A stretch of DNA of 64,000 nt from Caulobacter sp. 17J65-9 (GTDB lineage Bacteria > Pseudomonadota > Alphaproteobacteria > Caulobacterales > Caulobacteraceae), in assembly GCF_010975005.1 (NCBI RefSeq), contig NZ_JAAIVC010000006.1, forward strand, positions 1 to 64,000, in the 5' to 3' direction. Position numbers and translations under genes: made by a program. Under the pieces are notes generated by a model. That model ran no database searches. It had not been told where the DNA came from and saw only the letters and a list, made by a program, of their open reading frames with translations. Below, in pieces: positions 1 to 8,596 of this stretch. Positions within the stretch are counted from its first letter, which is position 1, and each line of letters starts with the position of its first letter.

Positions 1-2
1 GC

Positions 3-983
3 CAGCGGGTGGCGGCCCTGCGCCGGCGGCTGGGCCTGCCGGGCGACGGCGCCTACGATGCGGTGCTGGCCGAGGCGGTGCGCGAGGTCCAGGCCAGCCA
101 CGGCCTGCCCCCGACCGGCGCAGCCGACGCGGCCACGATCGCGGCGCTGAACCAGGGCTTCGCCCACGACGAGCAACTGATCCTGGCCAATCTGGAGCGC
201 GCCCGGGCCCTACCCGCCGATCCCGGCAAGCGCTTTCTGGTGGTCGACGCCGGGGCCGCGCGTCTGGCCCTCTACGAGAACGGCCACGTCGTCGACAGCA
301 TGCGCGTGGTGGTCGGCAAGCCCGCCCAGCCCACCCCCGCCCTGGCCGGCGTGGTCCGCTATGCGGTGTTCAATCCCTACTGGAACGTCCCGGAGGACCT
401 GGCCCGCGACCGCGTCGCCGCTCATGTGCTGAGCGAGGGGCCGGGCTTTCTGGAGCGGCAGCGCATGGAGCTGCTGTCCGACTGGGAGGACGACGCCCAC
501 GTGATCGCGGCCTCGCAGGTCGACTGGCCGGCGGTCGCCGCAGGCCGGCAGTCGCTGCGCGTGCGCCAGCTGCCCGGTCCCGGCAACATGATGGGCCAGG
601 TCAAGCTGATGTTCCCCAACGACTTCGGCGTCTATCTGCACGACACGCCGGCCAAGGAGCTGTTCCGGGAAGAGCGGCGCAACTTCAGCTCGGGCTGCGT
701 GCGCCTGGAGGACGCGCCCCGGCTGGCGCGGCGGCTGCTCGGCCCCGCCCGTACGCCGGCGCCGGGCGGCGCCCCGGAACAGAGCGTCGACCTGGCCGAG
801 CCGGTCCCGGTCTACATCCTCTACCTGACCGCCGCGCCGGGGACCTGGGGCGTGGAATTCCGGCCCGACGTCTACGGCCGCGATCCGGCCCTGGTCGCCG
901 CCCTGGCCCGCCCGTCCGCGGCCCCGGTCCGGACGGCCGCGGCGGCGGCGCCGGATCCGCGGATCATCCAGACGCGGCGATAG
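3..983 (+). CDS. L,D-transpeptidase (YkuD/YcbB-like), 5' truncated
   Basis: Periplasmic enzyme that forms 3-3 peptidoglycan cross-links or attaches proteins to peptidoglycan. The reading frame is open to the left edge, so the N-terminus, probably including the signal peptide, is missing. Counting from the first possible start in the window, residues 5-50 look like a peptidoglycan-binding PG_1 repeat and residues 75-250 are the YkuD catalytic domain. The catalytic signature is visible as His211 (YLHDTP) followed by SSGCVRLED with the nucleophile Cys230. The large insert between strands and the SSGC form resemble the YcbB/LdtD branch. The 3' end overlaps the convergent neighbour by 20 bases. 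The family call is firm; which LDT it is remains open. Confidence 0.9.
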   Translation, partial: QRVAALRRRLGLPGDGAYDAVLAEAVREVQASHGLPPTGAADAATIAALNQGFAHDEQLILANLERARALPADPGKRFLVVDAGAARLALYENGHVVDSMRVVVGKPAQPTPALAGVVRYAVFNPYWNVPEDLARDRVAAHVLSEGPGFLERQRMELLSDWEDDAHVIAASQVDWPAVAAGRQSLRVRQLPGPGNMMGQVKLMFPNDFGVYLHDTPAKELFREERRNFSSGCVRLEDAPRLARRLLGPARTPAPGGAPEQSVDLAEPVPVYILYLTAAPGTWGVEFRPDVYGRDPALVAALARPSAAPVRTAAAAAPDPRIIQTRR

Positions 984-1368
984 CCAGCCGGTAGTCCGCC
1001 TTCTCGCCCCGGCGCGCGGCGTTGCGCATCAGATAGACCTGGACCGTGTAGTCCCCGGCGGCCAGCACCTTGCCCTGGAACGTGCCGCCCGAGACCGGGC
1101 CGACGAACATGGCTTCGCTCGCGCCGGGCGCCAGCAGGTTGAAGTAGGCCGACGTGTTGTCCGAGACCAGCCGCACGGCCAGGGTCTGGCCGGCCCGCAC
1201 GTTCACCAGGTAGCGGACGCTGTCGTAGCCCGAGACCTGTCCCTGCAGCAGGGTCGACGAGGTCCCGGGCTTGAAGGTCACCCGCTCGGTGCGCACGCCG
1301 GCGTCGGCGGCGATGCACGGGGCCGCCGCCAGGATCGCGAGCGCGGCCAGGGCTGGTCGAAGGGTCAT
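964..1368 (-). CDS. PliG-like periplasmic lysozyme inhibitor
   Basis: About 134 residues with an N-terminal signal peptide (hydrophobic AALAILAAAPCIAA). The mature part is a small beta-sandwich with the pattern typical of inhibitors of g-type lysozyme: GYDSVRYLVNVRAGQTL, a SDNTSAYFNLLAPG segment and a VYLMRNAARRGEKADY C-terminal block. The family binds goose-type lysozyme in the periplasm and protects peptidoglycan. I chose the ATG directly before the signal peptide rather than a start six codons upstream, because GGGAG lies about 7 bases before it. It converges on the L,D-transpeptidase gene. The family assignment rests on recalled motifs and was not searched. Confidence 0.72.
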   Translation of the reverse strand: MTLRPALAALAILAAAPCIAADAGVRTERVTFKPGTSSTLLQGQVSGYDSVRYLVNVRAGQTLAVRLVSDNTSAYFNLLAPGASEAMFVGPVSGGTFQGKVLAAGDYTVQVYLMRNAARRGEKADYRLAIAASG

Positions 1369-1507
1369 GCCGGGCTCCCGTTGCACACGTATGGCCGTCC
1401 AACGGTGTCAGCCCCGCCCCGTTCCGGCGGCGCGCCACGCCGATCCGCCCCCGGGCGAGGCTCGTCCCGGCCCTATCCGACGGACGCGACCGGGACTGGG
1501 CCTCAGG

Positions 1508-1942
1508 TCAGGCCGCCGTCACCGGCTCCTTGGCCCCGGGTTCGCCAGAGTGGACCTGGTGGTCGAAGTACCAGCGCACGTTGCTGAACCGCGGATGCTC
1601 GGCCAGCGCCCGCGCGAGCTTGGTCATGATCTCCTGATAGGCCGGGTGATAGCCCAACGCCTTGCCGAAGAACGTCCGGTCGTCGACGACGACCAGGTAT
1701 TCCTCGATCAGCGTCACCTGGCACCAAAGGTACCGCTTCTCGTAGCTGAAGCAGAACTCCCACCCGTGCTCGTGCGCGTAGGTCACCGGCTCCATCGCGC
1801 AGCCGAGCCCCTCCAGCACCGCGTGGATCGCCTCGGCGACGCTCTTGCCGCCGTACTGCACGATGTCGTGCTCGTCCTCGATCTGGTCCTCAGGCAGATC
1901 CGAAGCGAACTCGGCCCACCGCCTCACCGTCACGCCCCCCAT
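1508..1942 (-). CDS. Hypothetical protein, possible immunity protein (copy 2)
   Basis: 144-residue soluble, acidic protein without signal peptide or membrane segment. It is clearly paralogous to the gene just upstream: both share a WxEF start, an AEA/AEV-GLGC helix, the central block EHGW-F-F-YEK-LWCQVTLI-EYL, a HPAY helix and a final RWY-D--VH motif. It is the last gene of a three-gene minus-strand series after the possible toxin, 49 bases downstream of its paralog. Small acidic paralogs directly behind a toxin-like gene are typical of immunity genes, but I cannot name a family and the function is inference from position only. Confidence 0.6.
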   Translation of the reverse strand: MGGVTVRRWAEFASDLPEDQIEDEHDIVQYGGKSVAEAIHAVLEGLGCAMEPVTYAHEHGWEFCFSYEKRYLWCQVTLIEEYLVVVDDRTFFGKALGYHPAYQEIMTKLARALAEHPRFSNVRWYFDHQVHSGEPGAKEPVTAA

Positions 1943-1991
1943 GGCGCGTCCTCCCCTATAAAAAGTCTGGCGTCCCTACTTGCGGCTCGGA

Positions 1992-2429
1992 CTACGCCGC
2001 GCTCGGCACGGGCGAAGCTGCGCCCGGCGCATCCGTATGAACTTCCTCATCGGCGTACCAACGAACTTCATAGAGGCGGGGATCGCGCGCCATCTCAGCG
2101 GAAAGCCGCTCAAGAAGCTCGAGATAAGCAGGATGGTGCGGACGCCTGAACAGCTTGCGGAAAAAGGAGATCTCTTCGATGACGGCGAGATACTCGTAGA
2201 TGAGGGTCACCTGGCACCAAAGATCGCATTTCTTGTAGCGAAAATGAAACTGCCAGCCGTGCTCCTCGCCCTGGCCTTCGAGTGGACCGAGGTCACACCC
2301 CAGCCCGCCCAGAATCCCATACACAACCTCGGCGACGTTCTTACCCGGGGGCTCGTAAACGCCGTCCACCTCTCTCTCGTCTTCTTCTGGAAGCGTGGAG
2401 CTGAATTCAGTCCAGGGCCTGATCATCAT
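1992..2429 (-). CDS. Hypothetical protein, possible immunity protein (copy 1)
   Basis: 145-residue acidic soluble protein, first of two tandem paralogs. Shared landmarks with the next gene are PWTEFSSTLPEE at the N-terminus, GLGCDLGP, EHGWQFHFRYKK, DLWCQVTLIYEYL and EVRWYADEEVHTDAPG. It starts 88 bases after the stop of the possible toxin gene and on the same strand. Two adjacent ATG codons open the frame; either may be used. The base composition is noticeably less GC-rich than that of flanking genes, as in the toxin gene. No characterised family was recognised; an immunity role is inferred from size, acidity and order. Confidence 0.6.
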   Translation of the reverse strand: MMIRPWTEFSSTLPEEDEREVDGVYEPPGKNVAEVVYGILGGLGCDLGPLEGQGEEHGWQFHFRYKKCDLWCQVTLIYEYLAVIEEISFFRKLFRRPHHPAYLELLERLSAEMARDPRLYEVRWYADEEVHTDAPGAASPVPSAA

Positions 2430-2517
2430 CGGGCTCGCCCTCTTCTCCAGAAATTATCCGCAAGGTCTAAGAGGCGCTAACGGCGCGGTCGCCAACGCGC
2501 CTGATCCCCCTGCCCCC

Positions 2518-3648
2518 TCACTCTCGGCCCTCTTCTTTGATGTCCGAGGCGTCGTTCAGGAGAACCGGCCCGAGCAAGCCGGCAATGATGAGGTCCCTCG
2601 TGGCTTCGGGCGTCCCGTGCCAAAGCCGCTCTTCAATTCCGTACTTCCGGAAGCCAAGATCATCGCCGTTCCAGCGAACGCCGCCAATCTTTCCACCCCG
2701 GACATGCTTATCGCTTCCGTAGTGGTGCTTAAGCGCTTCCCCGACGCTGAGTCCTTTGTAGGTGACAACGTTGAAAGGACTATCCAGCACCTTCTTGGAA
2801 AGTTTCTTTCCAAGATCACTATTTACAGCCACGGGCGAGTGGTGACCCCGGCGTTGCCTTCCGTTGTATCCATACGGTTTTACGAAAACTTTTGCCTGAG
2901 CTCGCGAGGCGCGTTTGGCGACCCAGTCCGCCTCCGTCATCAGCGCGCCGCGAGTGAGAGCTCTTATCCCCGGTCCGCCCCGAAGCATCGAATACAGGTC
3001 GACCGCCAGCTCGCCGTCGTTCACTCCGATTGGACCATTACGGATGATCTCGCCGGCGACATTATCCGCTTGCGGCGCCGCCCAGTGATCGTGATCGATC
3101 CAGAACTGCTGAAGCGCAGCCGCGGCGCGCTCCCCAGTCTCTTGAGGATGCGTCAAGCTGTCGGCCACCGCCGCCGCCTTGTCGCGCAGCTGGTCCCTCG
3201 CATCCCAAACGCTGGCCGCCATCCTGACGACCTCAACCGGGTTTCTGAGCCGGTTCCCGAGCTCGGCCGCCTTCGCGGTGTCTTCTATGGCGTGAAGGCC
3301 GCCTCGAGCCATACCCAGAGAGCGGGCCATTTCCCGAGTGACGTAGCCCGCCACGGCCTTTTTGATCGGGTCTCGGCTCGTAAGTTGTTCGTAAACAAAG
3401 CGATCGGCAGCCGACACCCGCCGGGCCGGCGCGGCTCCCCGCGGGTCAGTGCCCATTTTCGCAGACGTCGCTGTCGCCGCCCTCCTGGGCGCCGGTTCGC
3501 GCCGCTGGGAGATGAGCGTCGCTAGGGCCGCCGCCTGACCGGCGGGCGTCATCAGAGCCAGCGCCTGGGGCGCTCTTCGGCGGGCCTCCTCCAAAACAAA
3601 GCCGAGCCAATCCGCTTCCCGCTTCTGTCCCTTCGCCGGTGCCGCCAT
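2518..3648 (-). CDS. Putative polymorphic toxin/effector with unknown C-terminal domain
   Basis: 376 residues, no signal peptide. Residues 1-75 are basic and low complexity, residues about 90-230 are helical (a segment rich in MARSLGMARGGLHAIEDTAKAAE-like helices, then GEIIRNGPIGVNDGELAVDLYSMLRGG, which resembles linkers before toxin tips). Residues about 255-350 form a basic, compact C-terminal domain with KPYGYNGRQRRGHHSP, two further His residues in ALKHHYGSDKH, GGVRWNGDD and IEERLWHG. Paired histidines in a basic C-terminal module suggest a nuclease or other enzymatic toxin tip, but I could not match a known domain. It is followed by two paralogous small acidic genes on the same strand. 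GC content is lower than that of its neighbours, which hints at transfer. Confidence 0.55.
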   Translation of the reverse strand: MAAPAKGQKREADWLGFVLEEARRRAPQALALMTPAGQAAALATLISQRREPAPRRAATATSAKMGTDPRGAAPARRVSAADRFVYEQLTSRDPIKKAVAGYVTREMARSLGMARGGLHAIEDTAKAAELGNRLRNPVEVVRMAASVWDARDQLRDKAAAVADSLTHPQETGERAAAALQQFWIDHDHWAAPQADNVAGEIIRNGPIGVNDGELAVDLYSMLRGGPGIRALTRGALMTEADWVAKRASRAQAKVFVKPYGYNGRQRRGHHSPVAVNSDLGKKLSKKVLDSPFNVVTYKGLSVGEALKHHYGSDKHVRGGKIGGVRWNGDDLGFRKYGIEERLWHGTPEATRDLIIAGLLGPVLLNDASDIKEEGRE

Positions 3649-3928
3649 TCCTGTTCGTTCCGCCTCGTCTCGTGCCCGCGCTCAAATTGCGCAGCTGAAG
3701 ACTCTCACGAGAACAGTGTTACGGCAAGAACAAAAACGGAACAGCCGCTCTCATCGCCACCTGCGCTCACGCCCGCGACGACGCCTGCTGGAGAAGACAT
3801 TGTGCGCGGTTAGTCCTGCGCGAGGCTTGCGTTGGGTCGGCTCAGCGCACCGCGCCTGGGGAAAAACCTCCACAGCCCCCGAGGCTTCCGTTGCCATCCC
3901 AAACCGAACAGGCTATCCGGATCGCGCC

Positions 3929-4020
3929 GGAGACGTGGCCGAGTGGCTGAAGGCAACGGTTTGCTAAATCGTCATACCCCCTAAAGGGTATCGAGGGTTC
4001 GAATCCCTCCGTCTCCGCCA
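3929..4020 (+). tRNA. tRNA-Ser (anticodon GCT)
   Basis: Complete class II tRNA. The acceptor stem GGAGACG pairs with CGTCTCC, followed by discriminator G and an encoded CCA. The anticodon stem ACGGT/ATCGT carries loop TTGCTAA with anticodon GCT (AGC/AGU codons). The long variable arm (ATACCCC...GGGTAT) and the T arm (GAGGG-TTCGAAT-CCCTC) are intact. It lies between the toxin-like cassette and a region of no recognised content. Confidence 0.97.
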
Positions 4021-4272
4021 CCTTCCCTTTAATTTTGCGAAGAATATTCGCCCTGGCGAGCCCAGGCCGCGCCTTGCGGGCCTCGTAGCCCCCGCGTGGT
4101 CGCGCGGCATCCGGAATTTGCCGAGGTTTGAGCGCGAGGGATCGACCCCTCCCGCCTTGTAGAGAGCTTCCATCGTCTCCTTCGCCACGCGCTTAGAATC
4201 CGTGGCGACACGGCGGGGGCTCCGGGCCTTCGCTTCGCTGCCGCCCGATGACGGCGAGTCGGGGCCAGGTCT

Positions 4273-4767
4273 CTACTGCCCCATGTAGTCGCCCGTGTCG
4301 GTCCACAGGCTGTCGTCCTTGACCATTTGCCGGAACTCGTCGCGCACCTTCAGCAGATCGGCGCCCTTGCCGGGCCGCCTGTCGCCCAGGCAGGCGATGC
4401 CGTAGACATAGGTTCCACGCGCAATCGGCGTCCAGTCCTCGCCCCAGCCGTCCGGCTTGGCGCGGCCGTCGGTCCCGATCAGCATGTGGTTGCTGTAGCG
4501 GAAGCGCGCCTGCCCGCAGTCCAACTCGATGTCCCCGGTGGAGCTTTCGACCAGCCGGCCGTCCACGTCTATCGGGACGCCGGAAAAGCTCACCTCCCGG
4601 TAGCGCACGGTGTCGCCGTCGCGCTTGATGCTGTCCTTGTCGATCAGGATCAGCATATCGCGGCCCATGACCTCGACCATGTAGTCCACGGCCTGCGTAG
4701 CGCCGGCCAACGCCGTCACCGTCGCCGCCGCCGCCGCGCCCAGTAGAACTCTTCCAAGCTTGCGCAC
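4273..4767 (-). CDS. Secreted surface-adhesin-E-like protein
   Basis: 164 residues from a GTG start preceded by GGGAGGGG at a good distance; an upstream in-frame extension is Arg/Ala-rich and probably not translated. A hydrophobic signal peptide (VLLGAAAAATVTALAGATQA) is followed by a beta-rich domain with ILIDKDSIKRDGDTVRYREVSFS, which resembles the YxD-x-SIxRxGxxVxV start of small surface-adhesin E type domains. Two cysteines (in LDCGQ and IACLG) could form a disulfide in the periplasm. Function unknown. It stands alone, with no operon partner. Confidence 0.65.
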   Translation of the reverse strand: MRKLGRVLLGAAAAATVTALAGATQAVDYMVEVMGRDMLILIDKDSIKRDGDTVRYREVSFSGVPIDVDGRLVESSTGDIELDCGQARFRYSNHMLIGTDGRAKPDGWGEDWTPIARGTYVYGIACLGDRRPGKGADLLKVRDEFRQMVKDDSLWTDTGDYMGQ

Positions 4768-5047
4768 GCGCCCCTCCCGCCCCGATCGCGCCACCCACGA
4801 TAGCCGCCGGCCACGCGGGCGCAAGGCGGCGCTGGCGCCAGCCGCCACGACGGCAATCCGCTTACGCGCCAGCAAACATTGTGGCTACTTTGCGGCCAAT
4901 ATGCGGCGCTCCCAACATTCTACAATTCAGCAGTGTGTATTCGTTCGTTCTCGTCTAAACGACTCGCGTTGACTCCCTGAACCTTACGAGTCTGTAATCC
5001 GATCAACCGTGGGGGCGGTGATCGATGTTCAGACTCTGGAGTATCCG

Positions 5048-5524
5048 ATGAGCGGGTCGGCCGGTCAGGCCGCCCGGGAATGCGGCGCCTGCAACCTGTG
5101 CTGCAAGCTGCTGGGGATTTCTGATCCGCAGCTGAACAAGCCGGCCGACACCTGGTGTCCGAACGTGAAGAAGGGCGCCGGCTGCGGGATCTACGAGACC
5201 CGGCCGATCCAGTGTCGCGCCTTCATCTGCGGCTGGCTGGTCGGGGCGATGGACGACCACTGGCGGCCCGACCGCAGCAAGATGATCCTGTCGTCGACCG
5301 ACCGGCCCGACCTGGTGCTGGTCCACGTCGATCCCTCGCACACCGGCCGCTGGCGCGAGCCGCGCTATCTGAATGACCTGAAGGCCCTGTCCCGGCGCGG
5401 GACCACGGTGCTGATCGGGGCCGGGCCGGACTCGGCGCAGATCATGGCCTTCACCGGCGAGGTCATCGAAAAGCGCCGCCGGCCGGAGCTGTTCGAGCCG
5501 CAGGGCGCGCAGGCGTCGGCCTGA
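5048..5524 (+). CDS. YkgJ-family cysteine-cluster protein
   Basis: 158 residues, cytoplasmic. The N-terminal half carries the CxxC-x-CC...C...C...C pattern of the YkgJ/putative zinc- or iron-chelating family: ECGACNLCCKLLG, DTWCPN, GAGCGIYETRP-IQCRAF-ICGW. The metal bound and the role are unknown for most members. I chose the ATG with CTGGAG seven bases upstream over an earlier GTG that would add 13 residues. It precedes the holdfast operon by about 90 bases but shows no functional link with it. Confidence 0.85.
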   Translation: MSGSAGQAARECGACNLCCKLLGISDPQLNKPADTWCPNVKKGAGCGIYETRPIQCRAFICGWLVGAMDDHWRPDRSKMILSSTDRPDLVLVHVDPSHTGRWREPRYLNDLKALSRRGTTVLIGAGPDSAQIMAFTGEVIEKRRRPELFEPQGAQASA

Positions 5525-5615
5525 TCGCCCGAGGGGCCGCCTGATCGGGGCCTCAGCTCGCCTGTTGCACGAGCCTTGCAAGCCTGACGCGCGAAAGCTC
5601 GTTTTCGGACAGTTG

Positions 5616-7130
5616 ATGCCCGTCGTCGCCCGCAAGCTCGTACCCGCCAACGATTCCGCGCCGCTGGACGCCGCCGATCCGAAGGACCGCCGCGGCCCGT
5701 TCCGGCCCGGCCGGCTGGTTTCGTCGCGCGCGCGCCAGAGCGGGGCGCAGGCGGTCGCCATGTTCCGTGCGGTCGATACGACGGTGCTGGCGGCTCTCGC
5801 CCTGGCCGGCGCGGCGAGCGCCCTGCCCGGCCCGCTGACCCAGGCCCCGGTGGCCCAGGCCGCGCCCTTCGTGCTGGGCCTGGCCACCATCTTGTGGGCG
5901 CTGAAGAGCCTGGACCTCTACGCTTTCGGCGACCGCAAACGCCGGATCGCGCATCTGGCCCGCCTGGTCGGCGCCTTCGCCCTGGCCGGCGCCCTGACCG
6001 GCTTCGGGTCGGCCCTGTTGGGCGCCGAGGCCGTCGTGCTGAAGAGCGTGCTGGCCGGCCTGGCGCTCAGCTTCCTGACCGTGCACGCCCTGCACCTGGG
6101 CTGGTGGGGGCTGGTTCAGCGCTGGCGCGCCGACGGCCGGCTGACCCCCAACGTCGTGGTGGTCGGCGCCACCCGCCACGCCGAGCGGCTGATCCGCGAC
6201 GCGCTGGAGCGGCGCGAGGTCAACATCATCGGCGTGTTCGACGACCGGCTGGCGCGCGCGCCCGGCGCGGTCGCCGGCGTGCCGGTGCTGGGCGACACCC
6301 AGGCCCTGCTGGACCACAAGCTGCTGCCCTATGTCGACCGCGTGGTGGTGGCGCTGGACCCGTCCGCCCGCGCCCGCGTGCGCCAGGTGGTCGAGCGCCT
6401 GCGCGTCCTGCCCAACGAAGTCTCCCTGCTGGTCGACCTGGAGGACGCCGAGGGCCGCGACGCCGCCCTGTCCAAGCTGGCCAACGCGCCGCTGGCCAAG
6501 CTGTCCGGCGCGCCCGAGGACGAGCGCCGCGCCTTCGCCAAGCGGATTCAGGACCTGGTGATCGGTTCGGTCGCGCTGGCGCTGCTGGCCCCGGTGCTGG
6601 CCGTGATCGCCGTGCTGGTGCGCCTTGACAGCCCGGGCCCGGCGTTCTTCCGCCAGCGCCGCCACGGCTTCAACAACGAAGAGATCGTGGTCTGGAAGTT
6701 CCGCTCCATGCGCAACGAGGCCGCTGACGCCCGCGCCGAACGCCAGGTCACAGCCGACGACGACCGGGTCACGCGCCTGGGCCGCTTCCTGCGCAAGACC
6801 AGCCTGGACGAGCTGCCGCAACTGCTGAACGTGCTGAAGGGCGAGATGAGCCTGGTCGGTCCGCGCCCCCACGCGGTCGGCATGAAGACCGGCGAGACCG
6901 AGAGCGCGCAGCTGGTGGCCGAGTACGCCTGGCGCCATCGCATGAAGCCCGGCATGACCGGCTGGGCCGCGGTCAACGGCTCGCGCGGGCCGCTGCACGA
7001 CGCCGCCGACGTGCGCCGGCGCGTGGCCCTGGACGTCGACTACATCGAGCGCCAGTCGTTCTGGCTGGATCTCTGGATCATGCTGGTAACCGTGCCGTGC
7101 CTGCTGGGCGACCGCGAGGCGATCCGGTGA
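5616..7130 (+). CDS. hfsE: Undecaprenyl-phosphate sugar phosphotransferase, HfsE/PssY type
   Basis: About 504 residues. It initiates the holdfast repeat unit by transferring a sugar-1-phosphate onto undecaprenyl phosphate at the inner membrane. Four or so N-terminal membrane helices are followed by a Rossmann-like CoA-binding domain (NVVVVGATRHAERLI, IIGVFDDR) and a C-terminal bacterial sugar transferase domain: one membrane segment (VIGSVALALLAPVLAVIAVLV), then SPGPAFFRQRRHGFNN, WKFRSMRNEA, TSLDELPQLLNVLKGEMSLVGPRPHA and KPGMTGWAAVNGSRG. The ATG was preferred to an upstream TTG. It opens a five-gene operon with 4-base overlaps throughout. In Caulobacter, HfsE, PssY and PssZ are redundant, so the exact ortholog is inferred from context. 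Confidence 0.88.
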   Translation: MPVVARKLVPANDSAPLDAADPKDRRGPFRPGRLVSSRARQSGAQAVAMFRAVDTTVLAALALAGAASALPGPLTQAPVAQAAPFVLGLATILWALKSLDLYAFGDRKRRIAHLARLVGAFALAGALTGFGSALLGAEAVVLKSVLAGLALSFLTVHALHLGWWGLVQRWRADGRLTPNVVVVGATRHAERLIRDALERREVNIIGVFDDRLARAPGAVAGVPVLGDTQALLDHKLLPYVDRVVVALDPSARARVRQVVERLRVLPNEVSLLVDLEDAEGRDAALSKLANAPLAKLSGAPEDERRAFAKRIQDLVIGSVALALLAPVLAVIAVLVRLDSPGPAFFRQRRHGFNNEEIVVWKFRSMRNEAADARAERQVTADDDRVTRLGRFLRKTSLDELPQLLNVLKGEMSLVGPRPHAVGMKTGETESAQLVAEYAWRHRMKPGMTGWAAVNGSRGPLHDAADVRRRVALDVDYIERQSFWLDLWIMLVTVPCLLGDREAIR

Positions 7131-8596
7131 GCGGGCGCATGTTCTGGCGGGGCGTGTGGGGCTACCTCCCGGCCAACGCCGTGCAGGGCCTGGTGGGCCT
7201 GGGCTCCATCGTCGTCTTCACCCGCCTGCTGAGCCCGGAGGAGTACGGCCGCTACGCGCTGGCCTTCTCGGTGCTGGTGCTGGCGCACACGTCCGTCTTC
7301 ACCTGGCTGGAGGCGGCCATGGCCCGGTTCTGGGCGGCCGAGCGCGACGAGGGCCTGAGCGCCCATTTCGCCACCCTGTACCGGACCTTCTTCGCCCTGG
7401 CCGTGCCGTTCGCGCTGGTCGCCGGCCTGGCCCTGTGGATCTGGCCCGCCGCTCCGGCCCTGAAGGGCGCGGTCGCTGCGGCGCTGGGGACCGTGGTCGC
7501 CAAGAGCCTGGTCCAGCTGGCCCGAGAGCGCCGCCGCGCCGCGGGCGAGGTGGCGTCCGCCTCCCTGCTCGACATGGCCCAGACCGCCGGCGGCTTCCTG
7601 CTGGGCGCGGGCCTGGCCGCCGCGGGCCTGGGCGCACGCGGCCCGCTGCTGGGCCTCTTGCTCGGCGCCCTGCTGCTGGTCCCGTTCGTCCTGCCGCGCG
7701 AGCTGTCCTTCGCCAAGGGCGGCGGCTTCGAACCGGCCCGCGCACGGGCCTACGCCGCTTACGGCCTGCCAGTCTCGGCCTCGCTGATCCTGGCGCTGGG
7801 CCTGGCCAGCCTGGACCGCTTCCTCATCGCGGGTTTCCTCGATGCTGAGGCGGTCGGCGCCTACCACGCCGCCTACACGCTGGCGAACCGCACCCTGGAC
7901 GTCCTGTTCGTCTGGCTGGGCGCGGCCGGCGGCCCGGCCCTGGTCGCGGCGCTGGAGCGCGGCGGGCCGGCGGAACTGAACAAGGCCGCCCGCGAGCAGG
8001 CCTCGACCATGCTGCTGCTGGGCCTGCCGGCCGCCGCCGGGCTGGCCCTGGTCGCGCGGCCGCTGTCGGAACTGCTGGTCGGCGAAGGCCTGCGCGTCGC
8101 CGCCGCCCAGGTCACGCCCTGGGCCGCGGTGTCGGCGCTGTTCGCCGGCCTGACCACCTACTACTTCCACCAGGCCTTCACGCTGGGCCGGCGCACGACG
8201 CTGCTGCTGGCGGCCATGGCCGTGCCGGCGGTCGCCAACCTGGCGCTGAACCTGATCCTGCTGCCCCGCTTCGGCTTGCCCGGCGCGGCCTGGGCGGCGG
8301 CGGCCAGCTACGCGATCGGCGCGCTCGCCTCCTTCGCTATCGGGCGCAAGGCCACCCGCCTGCCCCTGCCCTGGAACACACTGCTACGCTGTGCGTTCGC
8401 CACAGCCGCCATGGCCGTCGTCGTCGCCCTGCTCCCCGACCTCGGCGGTCTCGCCGAGCTGGCCCTGAAGGCCGGCGCGGGCGTGGTCGTCTACGGCGCC
8501 TGCGCCTGGGCGCTCGACGCCGGCGGCGTCCGCGAAGCCGCCGCCCGCACCCTCTTCCCCCGTTTCAACGCCTTCCTGTCAGGACGTCCGGCATGA
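7127..8596 (+). CDS. hfsF: Holdfast polysaccharide flippase (Wzx-like), HfsF
   Basis: About 489 residues with 12-14 membrane helices of the polysaccharide biosynthesis/MOP flippase family (start FWRGVWGYLPANAVQGLVGLG, then FTRLLSPEEYGRYALAFS, a typical Wzx opening). It moves the undecaprenyl-linked repeat across the inner membrane. Position between HfsE and HfsG matches the Caulobacter holdfast order. The GTG start overlaps the preceding stop as GTGA; an ATG four codons later is an alternative. The stop overlaps the next ATG by 4 bases, implying translational coupling. Confidence 0.88.
   Translation: MSGRMFWRGVWGYLPANAVQGLVGLGSIVVFTRLLSPEEYGRYALAFSVLVLAHTSVFTWLEAAMARFWAAERDEGLSAHFATLYRTFFALAVPFALVAGLALWIWPAAPALKGAVAAALGTVVAKSLVQLARERRRAAGEVASASLLDMAQTAGGFLLGAGLAAAGLGARGPLLGLLLGALLLVPFVLPRELSFAKGGGFEPARARAYAAYGLPVSASLILALGLASLDRFLIAGFLDAEAVGAYHAAYTLANRTLDVLFVWLGAAGGPALVAALERGGPAELNKAAREQASTMLLLGLPAAAGLALVARPLSELLVGEGLRVAAAQVTPWAAVSALFAGLTTYYFHQAFTLGRRTTLLLAAMAVPAVANLALNLILLPRFGLPGAAWAAAASYAIGALASFAIGRKATRLPLPWNTLLRCAFATAAMAVVVALLPDLGGLAELALKAGAGVVVYGACAWALDAGGVREAAARTLFPRFNAFLSGRPA

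Noticed and set aside
2518-3648. Naming the toxin tip as HNH or EndoU nuclease
   Set aside because: The GHHSP and KHHYGSDKH motifs are suggestive, but the spacing and remaining residues of these families are not seen.
3716-3967. Plus-strand ORF running into tRNA-Ser
   Set aside because: It overlaps the tRNA gene, is Arg-rich and low in complexity, and has no ribosome site.
3964-4211. Minus-strand ORFs covering the tRNA 3' half and the spacer behind it
   Set aside because: They overlap the tRNA on the opposite strand and show no protein-like pattern.
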